Source: Parcubacteria group bacterium ADurb.Bin115 (GTDB lineage: Bacteria > Patescibacteriota > Patescibacteriia > Patescibacteriales > UBA12465). Taken from it: 36,424 nucleotides of DNA. The DNA is taken from contig MWDX01000022.1 of the NCBI GenBank assembly GCA_002070735.1, positions 1 through 36,424 of the forward strand, read 5' to 3'. A program made the position numbers and the translations under genes. Positions 1-6,621 of the stretch are shown one piece after another. The notes under the pieces were generated by a model. That model was not told the origin of the DNA. It made no database searches and worked only from the letters and a program-made list of their open reading frames with translations. How positions within the stretch are numbered: position 1 is the stretch's first letter; every line of letters starts with the position of its first letter.

Positions 1-806
1 TTCTCATCAGCTGTGAGCTTTTTGTCTAAGCCGAGAATTGTCCGATATTGTATTAATCCTGCCCGTTCTTGAGTGGAATCGGCTGTATTACCAAGATGAT
101 TGAGTAATTGGCCCTTATCCCGAGTGTTTAATATTATGGCCTCGGAAGCAATATCGGTTAAAACATTGCTGACCGGAGCAGTAATAACCGGAACGGAAGG
201 GGTTGAAGTACTGACTGGAGCCACGATAGGAGCCACCGTTAAAGTGCAGCTTTGCGTAGTCGCTAATTGTTGAGCGGTGGTTAAAGAACAACCGGACGGC
301 GACTGGCTTAAAACGCTGCGAACTTGAATGGAGCCGTTACAAGTCTGCCAAGGACCATAATTGACACTGGTACAAGGGACAACATAACTTCCGCCGCCGC
401 CACTGCTATGGCTGCCGCTATTACTGGAAATAGTATAAGAAAAAGAAACCACGTTGGATGGGACGGAATTAGTCGAACCATAACAAGCGATAGCCTTAAT
501 GGTTTGGGAAGCGTTGACCGTAATCGCACCGGAATAAAGAGTGCCAGTTGACGGGCAGGAAGGACTTGAACCATTGGTTGTATAGCGGATGCTAGTAGAA
601 TCGGCGGCAGTTAAACTGACTGAAAAAGCGGAAGAAGCGGAGTGGCCGCTGGCCGGACTGGCCACCGGATCATTAGGAACGCCACCAGTGATACCGGAAA
701 CAAAACCATTACCGCCGAGCGTGCCGGTAATCTCATCGGCAAAAACTAATGGCGCTAAAAATAATAACAGTGCTAAAGAGATAATTAAAATTGGTATTTT
801 TTTCAT
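1..806 (-). CDS. Secreted surface protein with chitobiase-C-terminal-like domain (3' end outside window)
   Basis: The frame opens at an ATG (806) and runs off the left edge after 268 codons, so the C-terminus is missing. The N-terminus is a classic Sec signal peptide: MKKIP, a run of I/L/A/F, then an FADE-type cleavage region near residue 24. Residues about 62-126 read as a beta-sandwich domain (RYTTNGSSPSC, then LYSGAITVNASQTIKAIAC). This is the pattern of the chitobiase/beta-hexosaminidase C-terminal-like (CHB_HEX_C) or Fn3-associated module, often found in cell-surface proteins. A Ser/Gly-rich linker and a Pro/Thr/Val-rich stretch follow. The next gene upstream on this strand is another secreted protein (876-4211), 69 nt away, so the two may be co-transcribed. 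No Shine-Dalgarno is visible. Function beyond surface display cannot be told. Confidence 0.85.
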   Translation of the reverse strand, partial: MKKIPILIISLALLLFLAPLVFADEITGTLGGNGFVSGITGGVPNDPVASPASGHSASSAFSVSLTAADSTSIRYTTNGSSPSCPSTGTLYSGAITVNASQTIKAIACYGSTNSVPSNVVSFSYTISSNSGSHSSGGGGSYVVPCTSVNYGPWQTCNGSIQVRSVLSQSPSGCSLTTAQQLATTQSCTLTVAPIVAPVSTSTPSVPVITAPVSNVLTDIASEAIILNTRDKGQLLNHLGNTADSTQERAGLIQYRTILGLDKKLTADE

Positions 807-832
807 ATAATTATTAGATTAGTTAATTATTC

Positions 833-866
833 CGGCCGGCGCCGATTCAAAACCGAACGCCAGCCG
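833..866 (-). other. GC-rich stem-loop between two surface-protein genes
   Basis: On the minus strand CGGCTGGCG (866-858) can pair with CGCCGGCCG (841-833), giving 9 bp with one G-U and a 16-nt loop. It lies in the 69-nt gap between the two surface genes. No T-run follows, so it is not a standard intrinsic terminator. It may instead be an mRNA-processing or stability hairpin. Confidence 0.5.
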
Positions 867-875
867 ATACCAAAA

Positions 876-3800
876 TTAATTTTCTAACCCGTAACTGGTG
901 CTATAGGAACCGCCAGCTTGGCCACTAGGAATTTGGACTTGGATATGAATCTTAGTTTGCATCCCGGGAGCGTTCGGAGAGGTGTTATTATCGATATTTA
1001 AGATAATATCATCAGGATAAGTGTTCGCGGCGGTAATAAAGACCGGATTGCTTGCGCTGCCTCTTAAACCGGACGTAATCTCTTCTGACCAATATTTCAT
1101 ATTGCCGGCAACCGGCAAAGTATTGCCGCCCGAGGTCCAATCCGCAAATTTGAGATGGAAATGGTTGGCATTAGTCGGAATAGTCGCAGACATAACCCAT
1201 TCCCAGCCATTATCATAGCCACCGTTAGCTACGCCCCAATATCTGATCTGACTGATATTATCCACGGCTAAAGCGCCGGTTGGAGCGGATTCGGTGGTAA
1301 ATTGCGAAGTGGTAGGTGAACCGTAATCAGCTAATAAATGATTGCCGGCTAAATCGGCGATACCGGTTGTGACTTTAATCCAATAAGACGTGGCATTATC
1401 TAATATCAAATTAGGACCACCGAGCCTGATCATTTTCTGGTTTTCCATCAACATCGGCGAACCGATATTAACCGGGGTAGCACAGGTCGGATCATCGACT
1501 AAACATAACATCACGGTTGTGCTGCCGATGGTCGTCGGATCTAAAGCTTCATTAAAGCTGACATATAAATCATCGGGGGTAATACTGACATTAGTCGAAC
1601 TGGCGGCCGGAACTTGGCTGACAAAGAGAGGGCTGGTGGTATCTGAAGCATTAGAAACAAGGAAAGTAACATAATCACTATAACCGGTTAAACCTGAAAC
1701 AGTGTCTTTAACTCTTAAAGTGTGGCTGCCATTAGCTAGGGAGGTGGTATCTAAAACATAAGTGCCGGGATTAGCATTAGTCGTAGCAGCCGTATATGCG
1801 CCTCCGTCGATAGAGACTTGGGCATTAGTTGTCGCTCCGGAATTAGTAGTAAAAGTCAAAGTGGTTGTAGCTAATAAAGTTGCGCCGGCCGTGGGATTAG
1901 TGATAGCAATAACCGGGGCAGCAGGAGCACCATCAGCGACTACATCATAAGAAGTAGCAAATTGTTGTATAGTATTTCCTGTTATATCGGCGGCATCAAT
2001 GGATAAACTATATCTTCCTATCACCCCTCCATGAGTAAGGCTGTATGTCCAGGTCCCGGGTATTGCTGTCTCAGTGGCATCAAAACCATTTACCTTTACG
2101 GTATCAGCAGTATTATTTTCAACAATTGTTACTACTACAATTGGATCTAACGTAGCTTGATAAGCCGTTTTATCAACATTTACGTTACTTATAACCGGAG
2201 CAATAGTATCAACTCCAAATGTTCCTGCGGTATTATCTGCAAGCATTGTATTGGTGGCAACATCTTTGGCACCAGATACGGTTATAGTGGCTGTTGCTGC
2301 TTCATTATTATCTAAAACTGTAAATGTCCCCACCCAGGTATTTGCAGTATAAGAAGATTGCGTCACCGTGTAAGGATTCGTTGCAAGCCCTGTTATTCTA
2401 ATTGTTGGGGGAGTCGCGGTATCCATTAATTCACTGAATACAACTGTAATGGTTGCAACCCCTGGACCTGCGGGGTCTGATCCGACTGTCGCAGAGGTAA
2501 CGGTCGGTTTGACATTATCAGTGATCGCTACTGGATCGGCGGTGGCATCGGCATTGCCGATTACATCAGTCACTCCATCAGTCGGATTTAATGTAGCACC
2601 ACTCACAATCGTGGTTTCCGTTCCCAGGGTGATTGTGAGAATGGTGTTAGTCGGGGTATTCCAGGTGGCGGTAAATCCAGTCGCGCCGAAGATTCCGGCT
2701 GAGAGACCCAATTCCGTGGCTAAAGCAACGGGGTCGGCTGTGGTTAATGTGGCCGTATCCATCGCCTCGCTAAAGGTGACGGTCAGGGTGTCGGTGCCGC
2801 TGATAGCGGTACTGGCATCGACATCAGTCCAGACTATAGTATTTAATGTAGGATTTAAGGTATCGACATCAATGGTACCGGCCGTCGTGTTATCAAGCAT
2901 GACGTTAGTGGCTAGATCCTGAGCGGTAGTAACCTTGATATTTCCAGTCGCATCTTCGTTTCCGTCAGTGAGGGTGACGGTGCCAACCCAGGTATCTCCG
3001 GTATATGTGGATTGGGTAACGGTATAATCGTCACCGGCTAAGTCGGTTAAAGTGACAACCGGGGGGACAGTTGTATTCATTGTCTCGCTGAAGACGACAG
3101 TGACAGTCACCGCCTCGTTTTTCGCCGGATTAGGGACAGCGGTGGCTGATTCAACTGTCGGTCTGACATTATCAGTGATCGCTACTGGATCGGCGGTGGC
3201 ATCGGCATTGCCGATTACATCAGTCACTCCATCAGTCGGATTTAATGTAGCACCACTCACAATCGTGGTTTCCGTTCCCAGGGTGATTGTGAGAATGGTG
3301 TTAGTCGGGGTATTCCAGGTGGCGGTAAATCCAGTCGCGCCGAAGATTCCGGCTGAGAGACCCAATTCCGTGGCTAAAGCAACGGGGTCGGCTGTGGTTA
3401 ATGTGGCCGTATCCATCGCCTCGCTAAAGGTGACGGTCAGGGTGTCGGTGCCGCTGATAGCGGTACTGGCATCGACATCAGTCCAGACTATAGTATTTAA
3501 TGTAGGATTTAAGGTATCGACATCAATGGTACCGGCCGTCGTGTTATCAAGCATGACGTTAGTGGCTAGATCCTGAGCGGTAGTAACCTTGATATTTCCA
3601 GTCGCATCTTCGTTTCCGTCAGTGAGGGTGACGGTGCCAACCCAGGTATCTCCGGTATATGTGGATTGGGTAACGGTATAATCGTCACCGGCTAAGCCGG
3701 TCAAAGTGACAACCGGGGGGACAGTTGTATCCATTGTCTCGCTGAAGACGACAGTAACAGTCACCTCCTCGTCTTTCGCCGGATTAGGGACAGCGGTGGC

Positions 3801-4211
3801 TGATTCAACGGTCGGTTTGACATTATCAACCTCAAATACGGCATTAGACGTGTCATAAACGTTAACATTATCTGATCGGTAAACTTTAATAAGATAATTG
3901 CTGCCATTGGCTACGGAGCTGGTATCCCAATCAAAGGTTCGAGTACCGGCGGCAATTCCTTCTGTAATTAATGTAGACGTCTGCCAATTATTAGTGGTAT
4001 AAACAATGTCCACTGTGCTAACATCGCCAACTTCAGTCCAAGTAATATCCTGATGTCCGCTCCAGACTTCGCCACCATTAGGAGCGGTTACGGTGATATT
4101 AGTGATAGCGGCGTTCGCCTGATAAACAAAAACCCCGCCGATGGCCACTATAACTAATGCCATTCCCAGCAGCGTTCGTTTAAACATTTTCTCTTTTAAA
4201 AAGTTTTTCAT
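876..4211 (-). CDS. Large secreted protein with repeated Ig-like domains
   Basis: 1111 aa. Residues 1-35 form a signal peptide (basic start, hydrophobic core LLGMALVIVAIGGVFVY, cleavage near QANAA). Residues about 36-130 (VTAPNGGEVWSGHQDITWT) resemble the Ser-Thr-rich/Kre9-Knh1-like surface domain. Residues 132-349 and 350-567 are two almost identical 218-residue units, each ending in Asp-rich bacterial Ig-like sequence (TLTVTFSEAMDTATL). A diverged third unit, more Ig-like segments and a Big_5-like domain (TSPLFVSQVPAASSTNV, about residue 875) follow. The last ~130 residues are a distinct unrecognised C-terminal domain. No LPXTG motif or C-terminal membrane anchor is seen. The start is ATG 4211; ATG 4187 (residue 9) is possible and has a weak AAAGAGAA before it. 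The likely role is cell-surface adhesion or shell protein, inferred only from architecture. Confidence 0.9.
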   Translation of the reverse strand: MKNFLKEKMFKRTLLGMALVIVAIGGVFVYQANAAITNITVTAPNGGEVWSGHQDITWTEVGDVSTVDIVYTTNNWQTSTLITEGIAAGTRTFDWDTSSVANGSNYLIKVYRSDNVNVYDTSNAVFEVDNVKPTVESATAVPNPAKDEEVTVTVVFSETMDTTVPPVVTLTGLAGDDYTVTQSTYTGDTWVGTVTLTDGNEDATGNIKVTTAQDLATNVMLDNTTAGTIDVDTLNPTLNTIVWTDVDASTAISGTDTLTVTFSEAMDTATLTTADPVALATELGLSAGIFGATGFTATWNTPTNTILTITLGTETTIVSGATLNPTDGVTDVIGNADATADPVAITDNVRPTVESATAVPNPAKNEAVTVTVVFSETMNTTVPPVVTLTDLAGDDYTVTQSTYTGDTWVGTVTLTDGNEDATGNIKVTTAQDLATNVMLDNTTAGTIDVDTLNPTLNTIVWTDVDASTAISGTDTLTVTFSEAMDTATLTTADPVALATELGLSAGIFGATGFTATWNTPTNTILTITLGTETTIVSGATLNPTDGVTDVIGNADATADPVAITDNVKPTVTSATVGSDPAGPGVATITVVFSELMDTATPPTIRITGLATNPYTVTQSSYTANTWVGTFTVLDNNEAATATITVSGAKDVATNTMLADNTAGTFGVDTIAPVISNVNVDKTAYQATLDPIVVVTIVENNTADTVKVNGFDATETAIPGTWTYSLTHGGVIGRYSLSIDAADITGNTIQQFATSYDVVADGAPAAPVIAITNPTAGATLLATTTLTFTTNSGATTNAQVSIDGGAYTAATTNANPGTYVLDTTSLANGSHTLRVKDTVSGLTGYSDYVTFLVSNASDTTSPLFVSQVPAASSTNVSITPDDLYVSFNEALDPTTIGSTTVMLCLVDDPTCATPVNIGSPMLMENQKMIRLGGPNLILDNATSYWIKVTTGIADLAGNHLLADYGSPTTSQFTTESAPTGALAVDNISQIRYWGVANGGYDNGWEWVMSATIPTNANHFHLKFADWTSGGNTLPVAGNMKYWSEEITSGLRGSASNPVFITAANTYPDDIILNIDNNTSPNAPGMQTKIHIQVQIPSGQAGGSYSTSYGLEN
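2511..3818 (-). repeat. Two tandem 654-bp units inside the surface-protein gene
   Basis: Unit A is 2511-3164 and unit B 3165-3818; the period is exactly 654 bp (218 codons). By direct reading, 2511-3042 equals 3165-3696 without a difference (532 bp). The remaining ~120 bp of each unit hold all the differences I found, about ten, several of them non-synonymous (D/G, N/D, A/E, R/K). A short start of a third unit at 3819 (GACATTATCA) then diverges. This is consistent with recent duplication or gene conversion. Confidence 0.95.
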
Positions 4212-4432
4212 AATTTTATAAATTAGACCAGAAAGTTTTTTGATCCAAGAAGTTCGACAGCTCCCTGAACGTAAATTTCGCTAATCTAATTTTTTTGTTT
4301 TGTTATTATATTAAATTAAAAAACACGACTAAAAAGCTTGGTTAAAAATTTCTTATAACTCCTTTATTATCGCTTGATTTTTCATTTATCTTAAATTTAT
4401 CTAAATTATACAACTTTATGAAAACGGGCGCA

Positions 4433-4467
4433 AGGGTTTCGAATCAGGGTTTCGAATCAGGGTTTCG
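4433..4467. repeat. 13-bp tandem repeat, 2.7 copies
   Basis: AGGGTTTCGAATC occurs at 4433-4445 and 4446-4458, followed by a partial copy at 4459-4467. It lies in the 421-bp non-coding stretch 4212-4632. Apart from this repeat and the inverted repeat at 4520-4584, that stretch is A/T-rich and shows no gene I can support. Confidence 0.85.
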
Positions 4468-4519
4468 TTTTTTGGCAGGGTTTTTGGCTCTATAATAATT
4501 AGTGTGGTGGATAAAACAA

Positions 4520-4584
4520 AAATAGTGGTAAAATTAGCTGTAAAATAAAGTTTCCCAACTTTAGCTAATAATTAACCACTATTT
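4520..4584. repeat. Inverted repeat AAATAGTGGT / ACCACTATTT
   Basis: Perfect 10-bp arms at 4520-4529 and 4575-4584 enclose secondary symmetry (TTAGCTAA-like) in the 45-bp loop. It precedes a short broken frame starting at ATG 4587. It could be the end of a decayed mobile element or a hairpin; neither is proven. Confidence 0.6.
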
Positions 4585-4632
4585 CTATGTCAAAATGTAT
4601 CAGCAAAATATTAAATCTGCAAGGGTTTTTAA

Positions 4633-4833
4633 TTGGAAATCAAGGGAAAATTATTGGATTATAACCGTCAATTCAAGAAACTCGCAGGCACTTTCAAGAG
4701 TTTTGAGATTGTTTTTGATTATATGAACTTTCTAGCCTCGGAGTCTTATATAGCTGATGTCTTAAACCCTCTAATTGATTGTATTGAAAAAGAATCAGAA
4801 CTATTAGACGAACAAGTCACGGAAGATTTATAA
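4633..4833 (+). CDS. Small hypothetical protein (TTG start) or 3' fragment of a lost gene
   Basis: 66 codons from a TTG directly after an in-frame TAA (4630-4632), ending at TAA 4831-4833. The translation is protein-like: charged and amphipathic, starting MEIKGKLLDYNRQFKKLAG and ending in an acidic tail ESELLDEQVTEDL. I recognise no family. There is no ATG and no Shine-Dalgarno, and the frame is closed immediately upstream, so it may be the surviving C-terminal piece of a larger gene. It faces the Fic gene (convergent, 132 nt apart). The gap 4834-4965 holds only a tandem 10-mer (GATAATCGCA at 4903-4922). Confidence 0.35.
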   Translation: MEIKGKLLDYNRQFKKLAGTFKSFEIVFDYMNFLASESYIADVLNPLIDCIEKESELLDEQVTEDL

Positions 4834-4965
4834 AACCTAGTTATTGATTACATATATTTTTATAAATTAAATACTTACGGCATAAATTATTATACAGATG
4901 ACGATAATCGCAGATAATCGCAATACACACTATTCCTAAATATTTAAAAATTTTATTAATTTATA

Positions 4966-6114
4966 CTAATCATTTTTACTAAAAATATCTATATATTTTT
5001 TATATATATAAGATTGCCCATATTTAACATCTTTATCTTTCTTAGAGAGAATTCCAATCTGAACAAAACGATCAATAACTCTTTGAGCCCCAGCTCTGGT
5101 ATAGCCAGTCCATTCTTGAACATTAGAAACGTTTACAATAGGCTGTCCATAGAGTTTCGGTAAAATAATAACAGCACTTTCTGATGCTCTGGTTCCTAAT
5201 TTTTGTATTTTTTGTGTATCCTTATCTCTTAGTTCAGTAATTTTTTCTACAGTTACAATCGCCTCTTGAGCTATTTCTATAACTCCATCTAAGAAGAAAT
5301 CTACCCAATCAAATACATTCCCATTATGATAGGCCCTTAATTTTTCATAATATAATTCCTGATGGCGCTTAAAATAAGAAGATAAAAATAAAACTGGTTT
5401 ATCTAGAAATTTTTCTTTCCATAAATAAAAAGTAATAAGCATTCTTCCTGTTCTGCCGTTGCCATCTAGAAAAGGATGGATAGTCTCAAATTGAGCATGA
5501 ATTATTCCAGCTTTTATTAAGGTTAAAATCTCTTCATCAGAATATAAAAACTTTTCTAAATCAGCTAAGGCTATTTTCATTTCTTCAACTGGTGGTGGAA
5601 CAAAACGAGCATTATCAGGACGAGTGCCGCCAATCCAATTTTGAGTTTTTCTAAATTCCCCTGGATCAGAAAACTGAGTAGCACGAGCCTTGTCCATTAA
5701 TTTTAAGTGTAGCTCTCTAATAAAACGAAGGGAGATTGGAAAATCATCATCTTTTACTCTTTTCATGCCATAATTTAGAGCCTTAATATAATGCAAAATA
5801 TCATCAACATCTTGTGGGACGTTAGCGTTTATTTTTGCCTCCGCCTCAATAGCGTCAACCATAGTAGCTTTAGTTCCCTCAATTTGACTAGAAGAAGCGG
5901 CATCTTTTCGTATATACATCCAAAGAAAAAAATCGATATCGGGTAAAAGTTTAGTAATACCATCCAATTTCCCTAATAATCTCGTGGCTTGTTCATTTTT
6001 TTTAAGTATTGAAAAATCAAAAGAAAATCCCTCTTCCGGAGGAAATTTATTAGGAATAAAGGCCTTATAGCCAGTTATTTGTTGTGTATTTTTACCTATT
6101 TCTACTTTTTTCAT
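4966..6114 (-). CDS. Fic-family protein (probable AMPylase) with N-terminal inhibitory helix and C-terminal winged helix
   Basis: 382 aa. The Fic core HPFLDGNGRTGR starts at His213 and is complete, with catalytic His, phosphate-binding Asn/Gly and the terminal Arg, so transfer of AMP (or another nucleotide) to a protein hydroxyl is expected. Residues 75-80 (SSQIEG) match the inhibitory [S/T]xxxE[G/N] motif upstream of the core, as in class II Fic proteins that are auto-inhibited through the Glu (E79). Residues about 320-375 look like a winged helix (VSNVQEWTGYTRAGAQRVID). That is typical of Fic-HTH proteins and suggests direct DNA binding. The gene stands alone, flanked by decayed sequence and next to tRNA-Gln. 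Its promoter is covered with palindromic boxes, suggesting autoregulation. No antitoxin gene is seen beside it, so a classic Fic/Doc toxin-antitoxin pair is unlikely. The natural target is unknown. Confidence 0.93.
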   Translation of the reverse strand: MKKVEIGKNTQQITGYKAFIPNKFPPEEGFSFDFSILKKNEQATRLLGKLDGITKLLPDIDFFLWMYIRKDAASSSQIEGTKATMVDAIEAEAKINANVPQDVDDILHYIKALNYGMKRVKDDDFPISLRFIRELHLKLMDKARATQFSDPGEFRKTQNWIGGTRPDNARFVPPPVEEMKIALADLEKFLYSDEEILTLIKAGIIHAQFETIHPFLDGNGRTGRMLITFYLWKEKFLDKPVLFLSSYFKRHQELYYEKLRAYHNGNVFDWVDFFLDGVIEIAQEAIVTVEKITELRDKDTQKIQKLGTRASESAVIILPKLYGQPIVNVSNVQEWTGYTRAGAQRVIDRFVQIGILSKKDKDVKYGQSYIYKKYIDIFSKND

Positions 6115-6116
6115 AG

Positions 6117-6190
6117 TTTGTATCTATTTAATCTATAATGTATACAAAGTATAGTAGTTTGTATATATTAAGTCAATAGATGTATACAAA
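6117..6190 (-). promoter_or_regulatory. Operator-like array of TTTGTATA / TATACAAA boxes upstream of fic
   Basis: Four half-sites lie within 74 bp: TTTGTATC (6117-6124, touching the fic start codon), TATACAAA (6141-6148), TTTGTATA (6158-6165) and GTATACAAA (6182-6190). The middle two make a perfect inverted repeat, TATACAAA-N9-TTTGTATA, whose spacer contains most of the -10. The 14-mer ATGTATACAAAGTA recurs at 6138-6151 and 6180-6193, exactly 42 bp apart (about four helical turns). A regulator bound here would block the fic promoter. The winged helix of the Fic protein itself is the natural candidate (inference). Confidence 0.75.
6148..6176 (-). promoter_or_regulatory. Sigma70-type promoter of fic
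   Basis: On the minus strand: TTGACT (-35, 6176-6171), 17-nt spacer, TATACT (-10, 6153-6148). The predicted start, near 6141, leaves a leader of about 27 nt before ATG 6114. No Shine-Dalgarno is visible in the leader. Confidence 0.75.
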
Positions 6191-6272
6191 GTAATATAAT
6201 TCCCCATTAAAAGCTTTAGCGCGCACAACTTAGATTTTGCGCTCACGCCTTAAAAGAATTTGAAAAAAGTAG

Positions 6273-6458
6273 CCCGAAAAACAAAAAAAATTATTTGTTT
6301 CTTTAGGTTCAAACCGAACGATAATTAATAAAAACCTTAATATTTCTTATCATAATTGGCTTTTACCGATAAAAAATAATGCAGAAAAATTTAATGCGGA
6401 ATTAGCTAAGTTAAAACCGCCAAAAATTAGCGAGTATTATAGAAAAAACGAGGCTTTA
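6273..6458 (+). pseudogene. Unidentified decayed coding fragment next to tRNA-Gln
   Basis: An open frame begins after TAG 6270-6272 and contains no ATG, GTG or TTG start. It reads as ordinary protein over about 60 codons, for example NISYHNWLLPIKNNAEKFNA followed by ELAKLKPPKISEYYRKNEAL. It then runs antisense through the tRNA-Gln terminator and gene to TAA 6570. A protein-like frame with no start looks like the 3' remnant of a lost gene. I cannot name the family. The rest of the 6194-6478 gap shows nothing else beyond the terminator. Confidence 0.35.
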
Positions 6459-6467
6459 ACCTCGCTT
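6443..6467 (-). terminator. Intrinsic terminator of tRNA-Gln
   Basis: On the minus strand CGAGG (6464-6460) pairs with CCTCG (6453-6449), extendable to 7 bp with flanking A-T/G-U pairs, and six T follow (6448-6443). It lies 12 nt past the tRNA 3' end. Confidence 0.8.
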
Positions 6468-6478
6468 AATCTACACTG

Positions 6479-6549
6479 CTCGGGGACAGGGATTCGAACC
6501 CCGATAAACAGGACCAGAACCTGTTGTCCTACCATTAGACGATCCCCGA
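6479..6549 (-). tRNA. tRNA-Gln (anticodon CTG)
   Basis: The minus strand folds as a cloverleaf: acceptor TCGGGGA/TCCCCGA, anticodon stem ACAGG/CCTGT with loop TTCTGGT (anticodon CTG, reads CAG), and T-arm CGGGG-TTCGAAT-CCCTG. The U1-A72 pair and G discriminator fit tRNA-Gln identity. The 3' CCA is not encoded (GCAG follows), so a CCA-adding enzyme is needed. The gene lies downstream of lysS and ends at a T-run terminator. Confidence 0.93.
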
Positions 6550-6553
6550 ATAA

Positions 6554-6580
6554 AAATGGCCTAATTACTTAAAGCCATTT
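6554..6580 (-). terminator. Hairpin between lysS and tRNA-Gln (possible weak lysS terminator)
   Basis: AAATGGC (6580-6574) pairs with GCCATTT (6560-6554) on the minus strand across a 13-nt loop, and TTAT follows. It is placed to end lysS mRNA, but it also lies downstream of the candidate tRNA-Gln promoter, so it may belong to the tRNA leader. Confidence 0.4.
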
Positions 6581-6593
6581 CAATGATACGGCT

Positions 6594-6621
6594 ATTATAT
6601 CAATTACTTATTTTTTTTCAA
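6594..6621 (-). promoter_or_regulatory. Candidate promoter of tRNA-Gln
   Basis: Minus strand TTGAAA (6621-6616), 16-nt spacer, TATAAT (6599-6594). It overlaps the end of lysS. A start near 6587 would give a leader of about 38 nt containing the hairpin at 6554-6580. Confidence 0.5.

Noticed and set aside
2449-3576. Two long plus-strand open frames (157 and 174 codons) with identical ends
   Set aside because: They are antisense shadows of the duplicated Ig-like repeat; the minus strand gives the signal peptide and domain structure.
4433-4467. Repeat AGGGTTTCGAATC as a tRNA-derived attachment site (it resembles the T-loop of tRNA-Gln)
   Set aside because: The match is only about 11 bp around the palindrome TTCGAA and is inverted relative to the tRNA, whereas att sites are direct repeats; no integrase is present.
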